Shown one piece after another: positions 56,371 to 64,000 of a stretch of DNA of 64,000 bases. The position numbers were made by a program, and so were the translations under genes. Each line of letters opens with the position of its first letter. The first letter of the stretch is position 1. This DNA is from Anaerolineales bacterium. Its GTDB lineage: Bacteria; Chloroflexota; Anaerolineae; 4572-78; J111. The stretch spans positions 868,001 to 932,000 of the forward strand of contig JABTUK010000003.1 in NCBI GenBank assembly GCA_015075405.1, given 5' to 3'. The notes beneath the pieces are model-generated. The model ran no database searches and had not been told where the DNA came from. It was given only the letters and a program-made list of their open reading frames with translations.

Positions 56371-59300
56371 TTATTCTTCCGGGACGGTGGGCAGGTCGTT
56401 ATCGAGTTCGGGGAAACCGGCCACCGGCTCAGTCCACAGCTTGCCGTCCAGGTAATCTTGCAGGTTCTCCGGCGTGACCACCACCGATGGGGTCAGGATA
56501 ATCTCCGGCACTTCCTCACCGGCGAAGATCTTCTCCATCGTGTCCACCACCGTCACCCCCATCCGCACCGGGTCAACACCGAGAGTCGCGCTGAACTTGC
56601 CTTCCTTCAACAGGTCCAGCGTCGGCTGGTTGCCGTCAATCCCAACCGCAAAGAAGTCCTGGTTGATGACCAACCCAAGCTGTTCTGCGGCCAACGCCGC
56701 CCCTATCGCCATCTCGTCGCTGTTGCCATAGAATACGTCAATGTCCGGGTCTTTCTGCAAGGCAATCGCCGCCACTTCCGAACCCTTCGTCCGCAGCCAC
56801 TCGGCGCTCTGCTCGCCAACCACTTCCACATTGGGGCAGTTCTTTTCCAAGCCGGCTTTGAAGCCGCCCGTCCGCCGGTGCGAGAAGATGCTGTCTATCC
56901 CCAACAGGATGAACACCTTGCCGCTCGTCTCTGCCGGCGTGCTGTTGTACTTCTTGGCAATCAACTCACAGGTCGTTGCCGCCAGCTTCTCCGCCCCACC
57001 CCACTGGTCATAGCCAATGTAGGCGTTCACTTCCCCTTCCGAAAACGGGGTGATGAAGTTGTGCGCCAGGATCGGCACGCCCTTCGCATTGGCCGCCTTC
57101 ACCGCTGTGATGGCCGAGTCTGTCCCAATCGGGTTGATGCTGATGGCTTCAACGCCCTTTTCAAGCAGTTGTTCCACCGTCGTCACAAACGCCGCAAAGT
57201 CGCCTTCGCTGGCCGGCGCTTGCACGTCAATCGTCCAGCCCAACTCTTCGCTCCGGGCCGTCGCCCCATCCACCATCGCCACGTGGAACGGGCTGGTCAA
57301 CGCCGGCGGCACAAACCCAACCGTGTGCGCTCCGCCTGCCATAGCCGCCGGAGCCTCTTCCGGGACGGTGGGCAGGTCGTTATCGAGTTCGGGGAAACCG
57401 GCCACCGGCTCAGTCCACAGCTTGCCGTCCAGGTAATCTTGCAGGTTCTCCGGCGTGACCACCACCGACGGGGTCAGGATGATCTCCGGCACTTCCTCAC
57501 CGGCGAAGATCTTCTCCATCGTGTCCACCACCGTCACCCCCATCCGCACCGGGTCAACACCGAGAGTCGCGCTGAACTTGCCTTCCTTCAACAGGTCCCA
57601 GCGTCGGCTGGTTGCCGTCAATCCCAACCGCAAAGAAGTCCTGGTTGATGACCAACCAAGCTGTTCTGCGGCCAACGCCGCCCCTATCGCCATCTCGTCG
57701 CTGTTGCCATAGAATACGTCAATGTCCGGGTCTTTCTGCAAGGCAATCGCCGCCACTTCCGAACCCTTCGTCCGCAGCCACTCGGCGCTCTGCTCGCCAA
57801 CCACTTCCACATTGGGGCAGTTCTTTTCCAAGCCGGCTTTGAAGCCGCCTGTCCGCCGGTGCGAGAAGATGCTGTCTATCCCCAACAGGATGAACACCTT
57901 GCCGCTCGTCTCTGCCGGCGTGCTGTTGTACTTCTTGGCAATCAACTCACGGTCGTTGCCGCCAGCTTCTCCGCCCCACCCCACTGGTCATAGCCAATGT
58001 AGGCGTTCACTTCCCCTTCCGAAAACGGGGTGATGAAGTTGTGCGCCAGGATCGGCACGCCCTTCGCATTGGCCGCCTTCACCGCTGTGATGGCCGAGTC
58101 TGTCCCAATCGGGTTGATGCTGATGGCTTCAACGCCCTTTTCAAGCAGTTGTTCCACCGTCGTCACAAACGCCGCAAAGTCGCCTTCGCTGGCCGGCGCT
58201 TGCACGTCAATCGTCCAGCCCAACTCTTCGCTCCGGGCCGTCGCCCCATCCACCATCGCCACGTGGAACGGGCTGGTCAACGCCGGCGGCACAAACCCAA
58301 CCGTGTGCGCTCCGCCTTCTCCTGCCGCTGCCGCGGGAGCTTCTTCTTCTGGAATGGTGGGCAGGTCGTTATCGAGTTCGGGGAAACCGGCCACCGGCTC
58401 AGTCCACAGCTTGCCGTCCAGGTAATCTTGCAGGTTCTCCGGCGTGACCACCACCGATGGGGTCAGGATGATCTCCGGCACTTCCTTACCGGCGAAGATC
58501 TTCTCCATCGTGTCCACCACCGTCACCCCCATCCGCACCGGGTCAACACCGAGAGTCGCGCTGAACTTGCCTTCCTTCAACAGGTCCAGCGTCGGCTGGT
58601 TGCCGTCAATCCCAACCGCAAAGAAGTCCTGGTTGATGACCAACCCCAACTGCTCGGCGGCCAACGCGGCCCCTATCGCCATCTCGTCGCTGTTGCCATA
58701 GAATACGTCAATGTCCGGGTCTTTCTGCAAAGCGATGGTGGCGACCTCTGAGCCTTTGGTGCGTAACCATTCCGCGCTTTGTTCGCCCACAATCTCGACA
58801 TTGGGGCAGTTCTTTTCCAAGCCGGCTTTGAAGCCGCCTGTCCGCCGGTGCGAGAAGATGCTGTCTATCCCCAACAGGATGAACACCTTGCCGCTCGTCT
58901 CTGCCGGCGTGCTGTTGTACTTCTTGGCAATCAACTCACAGGTCGTTGCCGCCAGCTTCTCCGCCCCACCCCACTGGTCATAGCCAATGTAGGCGTTCAC
59001 TTCCCCTTCCGAAAACGGGGTGATGAAGTTGTGCGCCAGGATCGGCACGCCCTTCGCATTGGCCGCCTTCACCGCTGTGATGGCCGAGTCTGTCCCAATC
59101 GGGTTGATGCTGATGGCTTCAACGCCCTTTTCAAGCAGTTGTTCCACCGTCGTCACAAACGCCGCAAAGTCGCCTTCGCTGGCCGGCGCTTGCACATCAA
59201 TTGTCCAGCCCAACTCTTCGCTCCGGGCCGTCGCCCCATCCACCATCGCCACGTGGAACGGGCTGGTCAACGCCGGCGGCACAAACCCAACCGTGTGCGC

Positions 59301-59534
59301 TCCGCCTGCCGCCGCTTCTTCGGTGGCTGCCGGAGCTTCTTCCGTAACCACGGCTTCTTCGGTGGCCGGAGCCTCGGTGGGAACGGCTGCTTCTTCGGTC
59401 GCTGCCGGTTGTTCAGCCGGGGCTTCGGTCGCTGCGGGCTGCTCTGGCGCTGGCGTAGCTGCGCCGCCACAGGCGGCCAGGAGCAGCAGCACTACTACTA
59501 AGGAAATGATAGTAAAACTTCGTTGGTGAAACAT
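56371..59534 (-). CDS. Sugar-binding lipoprotein with three tandem near-identical ligand-binding domains (frame interrupted)
   Basis: GAGGAGATTGAG precedes ATG 59534. Signal and lipobox (LLLLAACGG, Cys22) lead to a Pro/Ala/Glu/Thr linker to about residue 76. Three type I periplasmic-binding (RbsB/Peripla_BP_4) domains follow at about 77-396, 407-727 and 731-1054. Each starts [20 protein letters not shown], has [20 protein letters not shown] and [20 protein letters not shown], and ends PELDNDLPT(I/V)PEE. The linkers [13 protein letters not shown] and [10 protein letters not shown] join them in frame. The middle copy has three one-base indels (an extra C at 57597-57599, a missing C near 57656, a missing base near 57950). 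The first two cancel and the third breaks the frame, so it now reads as 56371-57984 plus 57942-59534. Restoring one base gives 1054 residues. It follows a permease and an ATPase. Confidence 0.8.
56380..59330 (-). repeat. Three-unit tandem repeat of about 0.98 kb within the binding-protein gene
   Basis: Equivalent bases stand at 56380, 57361 and 58350. The first spacing is 981 bases (327 codons); the second is 989, which is 990 (330 codons) less one base. Units 1 and 2 on the plus strand are almost identical. The third differs mainly in one patch (58645-58800). Confidence 0.92.
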
Positions 59535-59600
59535 CTCAATCTCCTCTTTTTAGTATTGTCGGTTAAGGTTCGATCTCACCTCTTCCGACCCAACTTTGTA

Positions 59601-59620
59601 ACTAGAATAGCGTTTCTAGT
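59601..59620. promoter_or_regulatory. Operator-like palindrome upstream of the triple binding protein
   Basis: ACTAGAA (59601-59607) and TTCTAGT (59614-59620) form a 20-base dyad 67 bases before the start codon. Its size fits a LacI-family operator, and a LacI gene lies behind this gene. No second copy was found, so the link is tentative. Confidence 0.4.
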
Positions 59621-59644
59621 AGATCGCCTGGCTTAGTAAGCATC

Positions 59645-59736
59645 CAAAAATTACTTCCCGTTTTAAGTTCCTATCAGTTCCCTTAGTTCCCTCGGAACTT
59701 GGGGGAACTTGGGGGAACTTATTTTTAGACGATCAC
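59645..59736. repeat. Inverted repeat family A, copy 4 (reversed)
   Basis: AATTACTTCCCGTTTTAAGT, then AGTTCCC and GGGAACTT words, ending CTTATTTTTAGACGATCAC. It abuts the stop codon of the permease at 59737 and has one extra GGGGGAACTT unit compared with other copies. Confidence 0.8.
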
Positions 59737-60756
59737 TTACTCCACCCTACGCCGCAGAATGGCGTGCATCGAAACCGACAGGATGATGATCAAACCGTAA
59801 ATCAATTCGGTCCAGAAGCCGGTCAGGCCGATGGCCACAATCGCCGCCTGGATAGCCCCGATGATAAAACTGCCGATAAACGTGCCCAAAATTGTGCCCA
59901 CCCCGCCAAAAACCGAGGTGCCGCCCAAAAAGACCGCCGCCAGGGTGCTAAGCAGATAGCCTTCACCCAGCGAAGGCCAGAAAAAGGATACCTGTAAACT
60001 GGCCAGGATACCGGCAAAGGCCGCCGCCATGCCTACCAGGGCAAACATGAGCATACGGGTGCGGGCCGTGTTGACGCCCATCAATTCAGCCGTCTGTTTG
60101 TTATCGCCGATGACGTAAATATTGGCCCCAAAGCGGTGGCGATTCAACAGGATCCAGACGGCCACCGCCGCCACCACCAGCCAAATCATTTGCATGGGGA
60201 TGCCGGCCACTTTGCCCACCAACAAACTGTAAATAAAACTACCCTTGGCCGCAGCCAGCGTATGGCCTTTACCATTCAACAACACCAAGACTGCCCCCCG
60301 CCAGAAGAACTGAGTACCGATAGTCACGACCAGCGAGGGCAGACCAATGCCAACCACAATAGCCCCGTTCAACAAGCCGGCCAGAAATCCCGCCGCCAGG
60401 CCCGCCAGCAGGGCCAAAAAGACGTTGCCGATGGCGTTAAGAACCGTTACAAAAGCCACCATACCAATGGCCATAATAGATGGAAAGGACAGGTCCATTT
60501 CCCCGGCAATGACCAGCATCGTCAAAGGTAAGGCGATGATGGCAAAGAAAGGGATGGTAGACATAAAAGCCAGATAAATTTGGGGCGCCAAAAACGTTTT
60601 GGGCGCGGAAAGGATGAAGGAAAGCCACATCAACGCAAAAACGGTCAGAATCCCCAGTTGGGGGCCATACCGGCGCAAGAATCGGGCCAGGCCCGATTTT
60701 TCCTGGCGTTTTGCCAACCGCTGCTCAGCCCTGGAATCTTCTACAGTCGAGTTCAT
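59737..60756 (-). CDS. Sugar ABC importer permease (RbsC/FrcC type)
   Basis: A 339-residue permease from ATG 60756 (AAAGGACGG before it). About ten membrane helices. FFAIIALPLTMLVIAGEMDL is the family signature with a Glu-Met in place of the usual Gly-x-Asp, and SFFWPSLGEGYLLSTLAAVF followed by GGTSVFGG forms the coupling loop. It starts 13 bases after the ATPase stop, and the triple binding protein follows. ATPase, permease and binding protein thus form one unit. Confidence 0.9.
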   Translation of the reverse strand: MNSTVEDSRAEQRLAKRQEKSGLARFLRRYGPQLGILTVFALMWLSFILSAPKTFLAPQIYLAFMSTIPFFAIIALPLTMLVIAGEMDLSFPSIMAIGMVAFVTVLNAIGNVFLALLAGLAAGFLAGLLNGAIVVGIGLPSLVVTIGTQFFWRGAVLVLLNGKGHTLAAAKGSFIYSLLVGKVAGIPMQMIWLVVAAVAVWILLNRHRFGANIYVIGDNKQTAELMGVNTARTRMLMFALVGMAAAFAGILASLQVSFFWPSLGEGYLLSTLAAVFLGGTSVFGGVGTILGTFIGSFIIGAIQAAIVAIGLTGFWTELIYGLIIILSVSMHAILRRRVE

Positions 60757-60769
60757 GATACACCGTCCT

Positions 60770-61531
60770 TTAATCAAAACTACCGGTTTCAGCCACCCGG
60801 TACATCTTATCCATCAGGTCATTCAGGCTGATAGCGCTAGTCATAAATTCACCCGCCACGCGACCCCGGTCCAGCACCACCACCCGGTCGGCTACGGAAT
60901 AAACATGAAAGATGTTGTGGTCAATAAAAACCGCCGATTTGCCGGCTTCTTTGATACTGCGCACAAAATTGAGCAGTTTGCGGGTTTCTTTTAAGGACAG
61001 GCCCATCGTCGGCTCGTCTAGCACAATAATTTCCGCATCAAAAAACAGCGCCCGCACAATCGCCACGCCCTGCTTTTCGCCGCCGGAAAAGGTTTTGATA
61101 GTCGACTCAGGACTGACCGCTGTAGAGGTAAAACCCATGGATTCCAGCATTAAGCGCTCGGTTTCCGCCCGCATTTCTTTAACCTTAAGAAACCCCAGCG
61201 AATTGCTCAACTCGCGGCCGATAAAGATATTGCGCCACAGGGATTGCAGTTCGGCCAGCGCCCGTTCCTGGTAAACCGTCTCAATACCCAATTCTCTGGC
61301 GCGAGGCACGGTCAAATGGTCAATTTTTTGACCGTTGCAAAAAATCTCGCCTGTATCGGGCTGGTGGTAGCCGGTGATGATTTTAATCAGCGTAGACTTG
61401 CCTGCGCCGTTGTCGCCTAGCAGCCCAACCACCTCATTTCGTCCCAAACGAAAATTGATGTTTTGCAGAGATTTGACTTCGCCAAAAGATTTTGAGACAT
61501 TTTTTAGTTCAAGCCTGTAATCGGCAGTCAT
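60770..61531 (-). CDS. Sugar ABC importer ATPase, single-domain (FrcA-like)
   Basis: A 253-residue ATPase from ATG 61531 (CCGGAGTG before it; GTG 61540 is too close). One ABC module: GLLGDNGAGKSTLIKIITG Walker A, ETVYQERALAELQSLWRNIF Q-loop region, TFSGGEKQGVAIVRALFF signature, and IIVLDEPTMGLSLKET Walker B. Its length fits the FrcA group of sugar importers, which use two copies of a short ATPase instead of the fused double cassette seen at 36972. It works with the permease at 59737. Confidence 0.9.
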   Translation of the reverse strand: MTADYRLELKNVSKSFGEVKSLQNINFRLGRNEVVGLLGDNGAGKSTLIKIITGYHQPDTGEIFCNGQKIDHLTVPRARELGIETVYQERALAELQSLWRNIFIGRELSNSLGFLKVKEMRAETERLMLESMGFTSTAVSPESTIKTFSGGEKQGVAIVRALFFDAEIIVLDEPTMGLSLKETRKLLNFVRSIKEAGKSAVFIDHNIFHVYSVADRVVVLDRGRVAGEFMTSAISLNDLMDKMYRVAETGSFD

Positions 61532-61561
61532 GACATTCACTCCGGTGAAGATTTCGTGTTG

Positions 61562-61609
61562 CGTGTTGCGTCTTGCGTAAAATTAACGGAACACGCAAGA
61601 CGCAACACG
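61562..61609. repeat. Heptamer hairpin family G, copy 2
   Basis: CGTGTTGCGTCTTGCGT (61562-61578) pairs exactly with ACGCAAGACGCAACACG (61593-61609), a perfect 17-base stem. The arms are heptamers of the CGTGTTG type. It lies between the binding-protein gene at 61645 and the ATPase at 60770 and may separate the two importer units. Confidence 0.85.
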
Positions 61610-61644
61610 ACCCTCATACGTTAGCCAATATTTATCTAGAGAAG

Positions 61645-62703
61645 TTACCGGATTTGCTTTTCAACCAGGTCGGCCAGCAGTTCCACATTATCAATAGAGG
61701 CAAAGCCGGCCCCGGTATCAACATGCAGACCGGTGAAGGCAAAGTTGTGGGTCAAGCAGATTTGCAAAATGGGCAGATAGCCTTGCAACCATTGCTGCTG
61801 GTCAATCACCAGGTCGGTCCAGCCACCGCGAATACCCTCAATCGTCGCCGGCGAGAGGTCAAACCCGGCGGTATAAATGGCGTCGGGGTCCAGCCCGGCG
61901 GCAGACAACAGGGCTTCCTGGGTGCCGGTCAGGTTGCCGTGGTCGGTCACAACCAGCTTGACATCGGGGTTAGCCGAGACATACCCGACAAAGGTGGGGA
62001 TACCTGCCGAAGCATCGGCGTTGGTAGCGTCGTCAATTTCCAGATAATCCACCGTCAACCCGGCCTCTTCCAGGGCTTCAACCACGCCTCGGGTGCGCTC
62101 GCCCCGGCCCGCCTGGGCCAGCAAGCCCCAGACCATCGCCCGGTCACCGGCCACCAGACCAAAGCGTTTCACCGCCTCGGCGCCCAGGGCATGGCCGGCC
62201 GAATATTGTTCAGCACCCACATAGCCAAAGCCATCGGCGCTGTATGCAGCTTCGAGTTCGGGCAGGGTCACGTTCTGGCTGGTCACAATAATCCCTTGCG
62301 CGCGGGCGTCGTCAACTACGGCCTGGAAGGCTTCAACCCCAGGGTGGCCCATAATGGCGATGCCGTCGGGCTGAGTGGCGGCCGCTTCGGCAAACTGGGT
62401 CACCATCTTTTCCGGGTTCCAATCAGACCAAACATACTCCACATTAGCGCCCAGGTCTTCTGCCGCCTGGAGAGCGCCATTATAAACTACGGTTTCAAAG
62501 GGGCCGCCCGGCGCTCCGCCGGGGAAGAAAACAATGTTGGTGTTGCTGCACCACTTTGGCGCTTCGGCCTCAGCAGTAGCTTCGGCTGTTGCCTCCGGGG
62601 TTTGAGCGGCTGCCGGGGCAGGGGTAGCCATAACATATTGGGCCAATAACAGGGTCAGGATTGCCAACCCCAGGGTTAATAAAAAAAGCTTACTCTGTCT
62701 CAT
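61645..62703 (-). CDS. Sugar-binding protein (RbsB-like)
   Basis: A 352-residue exported binding protein. The N-terminal signal (LFLLTLGLAILTLLLAQYVM) has no lipobox cysteine, so it is probably released or retained by the signal. An Ala/Thr/Glu linker is followed by a type I binding fold: NIVFFPGGAPGGPFETVVYN, GIAIMGHPGVEAFQAVVDDA, IIVTSQNVTLPELEAAYSAD, KLVVTDHGNLTGTQEALLSA and TDLVIDQQQWLQGYLPILQI. AAGGAGTAAAAG precedes the ATG. It follows a permease and an RbsA-type ATPase, so it belongs to the most upstream importer in this part of the window. Confidence 0.88.
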   Translation of the reverse strand: MRQSKLFLLTLGLAILTLLLAQYVMATPAPAAAQTPEATAEATAEAEAPKWCSNTNIVFFPGGAPGGPFETVVYNGALQAAEDLGANVEYVWSDWNPEKMVTQFAEAAATQPDGIAIMGHPGVEAFQAVVDDARAQGIIVTSQNVTLPELEAAYSADGFGYVGAEQYSAGHALGAEAVKRFGLVAGDRAMVWGLLAQAGRGERTRGVVEALEEAGLTVDYLEIDDATNADASAGIPTFVGYVSANPDVKLVVTDHGNLTGTQEALLSAAGLDPDAIYTAGFDLSPATIEGIRGGWTDLVIDQQQWLQGYLPILQICLTHNFAFTGLHVDTGAGFASIDNVELLADLVEKQIR

Positions 62704-62818
62704 CTTTTACTCCTTGGTATAGGTGTATGTTTAAACCAACTTTATCCAGGAAAACCAACTAACGCCGACCATCCGACAATTTTGTTGAATAAATATCCCT
62801 CACCTCCTTCCAGCGAAT

Positions 62819-63877
62819 CTAAGATTTGGACGAACGCATGCCCGGCAGTCGCAGCCAGGTAATCTCACCGCGCCGGATCACATCCAGGGCGACCGCCAGG
62901 ACAATGATCACGCCGATGACGATTTCTTTGGCGTTGGAGGGCACATCCAGGTAAACCAGGCCGGCATCCACCACCCGGATGATAAAAACGCCGACCAGCG
63001 TGCCCCAGATACCGCCAATACCCCCCGACAGCGCCGTGCCGCCGATAACCACCGCCGCCACAGAGATAAGCGTCATGTTGGTTCCGTTTTGATATGCGCC
63101 CGATTGCAGCCGGCCCATCACCAGAATGCCGCCAATGGCCGCCAAAAAACCGCTGATGCCGTAAATCACAATCAGCATCCGGTCAACGTTGATGCCAGAA
63201 AGCCGGGCGGCGGTCTGGTTGCCGCCGATAGCGTAGGTATAGCGGCCCAGTTTGGTATGCTTGAGGGTAAACCAGACAATCGCATAAATAACCAGGGCGA
63301 TAATAAGCGGCATGGGGATACGCAGCGTTCCCAGGAAAAAGTAACTGGTTAAGAACGTTAAAAATTCATCCTTTTGGATATTGATACCCGCGCCGCGAGT
63401 CGCTACCAACGAGATACCCAACAACACACTCCGAAAACCCAGCGTGACAATGAGGGGATTCATCTTCAGCTTGGTAATGAGCACCCCCTGAAACAAACCG
63501 ATGAGCGCGCCCAGCAACAAAGCAATGGGGATAGCCTGCCAGGCCGGAATACCAAAAGCAATCTGGCCGCCGGCAATATTGGTTCCGGCAATAAGGATAG
63601 CGGCAATAACCCCCGAAAAAGAAACCATCGCCTCCACCGACAAATCAATCCCGCCGGTGAGAATGACAAAGGTCTGTCCCGCCGCTACAATCCCAATAGC
63701 GGCTGCTTCCAAACCAATGAGCAGCAGGCTGGTCGGCGTCCGAAACGCGGGCGAGGCAATCCACAGCCCGCCCACCATCAGCAGCAAGACCAACAGCGGA
63801 CCGGTTTCGGTGACTAATCTCCTTAATAAATCGCGTACATCATAATCGGAGCGTTTACGCGCGATGATTTCACTCAT
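62819..63877 (-). CDS. Sugar ABC importer permease (RbsC type)
   Basis: A 352-residue permease with about ten helices. [20 protein letters not shown] is the family signature; [20 protein letters not shown] with [15 protein letters not shown] is the coupling loop. The N-terminal [15 protein letters not shown] is cytoplasmic. It starts 13 bases after the stop of the ATPase at the window edge, and the binding protein at 61645 follows. The order ATPase, permease, binding protein repeats in the next unit. Confidence 0.9.
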   Translation of the reverse strand: MSEIIARKRSDYDVRDLLRRLVTETGPLLVLLLMVGGLWIASPAFRTPTSLLLIGLEAAAIGIVAAGQTFVILTGGIDLSVEAMVSFSGVIAAILIAGTNIAGGQIAFGIPAWQAIPIALLLGALIGLFQGVLITKLKMNPLIVTLGFRSVLLGISLVATRGAGINIQKDEFLTFLTSYFFLGTLRIPMPLIIALVIYAIVWFTLKHTKLGRYTYAIGGNQTAARLSGINVDRMLIVIYGISGFLAAIGGILVMGRLQSGAYQNGTNMTLISVAAVVIGGTALSGGIGGIWGTLVGVFIIRVVDAGLVYLDVPSNAKEIVIGVIIVLAVALDVIRRGEITWLRLPGMRSSKS

Positions 63878-63890
63878 AGGGTGTTTACCT

Positions 63891-64000
63891 TTAGGCTGAA
63901 TTGGTTAATGTTCTTTCAGAACTGGTGGCGTATTCCATTATTTTTTCTTCGGTGGCTTCGGCCCGATCCAGAAAGCCACTGACGGCGCCGTTGTGAATAA
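63891..64000 (-). CDS. Sugar ABC importer ATPase, RbsA type, C-terminal end (partial)
   Basis: Only the last 35 codons are in the window. They read [20 protein letters not shown], then [14 protein letters not shown] before TAA. The G-x-L-D-R-A-E-A-T-x-E-K-I-M-x-x-A-T pattern is the usual end of double-cassette monosaccharide ATPases. It precedes the RbsC-type permease by 13 bases in the same direction. Confidence 0.82.
   Translation of the reverse strand, partial: IHNGAVSGFLDRAEATEEKIMEYATSSERTLTNSA

Noticed and set aside
56458-59501. Long plus-strand open frames (up to 396 codons) rich in Arg, His and Gln across the binding-protein repeats
   Set aside because: They repeat with the 0.98 kb unit and are the reverse strand of the binding-protein domains, with no RBS and an implausible composition.
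56371-59534. Treating the repeated region as two or three separate binding-protein genes
   Set aside because: Only the first domain has a signal peptide and RBS. The linkers join the domains in frame and the spacing is a multiple of three apart from one base.

Overview
This 64 kb window looks like the chromosome of a sugar-eating bacterium, most likely a member of the Chloroflexota (Anaerolineae-like). The placement is an inference. It rests on the solute-binding lipoproteins with long Pro/Ala/Thr/Glu linkers after the lipobox, the many RbsB-type ABC sugar importers, the moderate-high GC content and the dense intergenic repeats. No rRNA gene, CRISPR array, tRNA, integrase or transposase was recognised.

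Layout. (1) 1-2640: end of a zinc polyol dehydrogenase, a xylulokinase-type FGGY kinase and a class I DeoC/LacD-like aldolase. (2) 3318-11470: galactitol-type PTS (EIIC, an unknown membrane protein, EIIA, EIIB), a Lon-like protease, a tandem Usp protein, a cytidylate-kinase-like protein and an M24 peptidase. EI and HPr are not in view. (3) 11496-14242: aldo/keto reductase and a divergent MocR regulator. (4) 14662-22363: a co-oriented run of small detoxification-type genes: alpha/beta hydrolase lipoprotein, three RibD/DHFR-fold proteins plus two truncated relatives, four VOC/PhnB proteins, DUF2277, TrmO, an AlkD remnant and an NTF2-like protein. (5) 22511-29929: three MFS exporters, an amidase, and a DoxX/HxlR divergent pair with a readable control region. 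(6) 30179-35523: a second FGGY kinase plus class I aldolase pair with a HAD phosphatase, then ComM. (7) 35777-47007: remnants including the end of an alpha-L-rhamnosidase, a DsbA-like protein, a YtfQ/YtfR/YtfT/YjfF-like importer with two paralogous binding proteins, and a YesM/YesN-type two-component system. (8) 47471-64000: L-arabinose utilisation (AraD, AraB, a broken FGGY kinase, an L-fucose-isomerase-like enzyme, AraA, a LacI regulator) and two further sugar ABC importers. One importer's binding protein consists of three tandem near-identical domains.

How it fits together: ABC importers bring in pentoses or furanosides. AraA, AraB and AraD take L-arabinose to D-xylulose 5-phosphate, and a LacI regulator and a YesMN system probably control uptake and catabolism. 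The two kinase plus aldolase modules look like separate ketose-cleaving routes.

The most unusual material is (a) the triple-domain binding protein at 56371-59534, a recent roughly 0.98 kb tandem expansion with indels in its middle copy; (b) repeat families in nearly every gap: heptamer arrays that can supply start and stop codons, a MITE-like element with target duplications, three palindromic families, and a modular element that duplicates the ribosome-binding region of the gene behind it. Several genes (araB, the kinase at 50212-51800, the middle copy of the binding protein) carry one-base indels. These may be consensus errors, so the broken genes should be read with that in mind.
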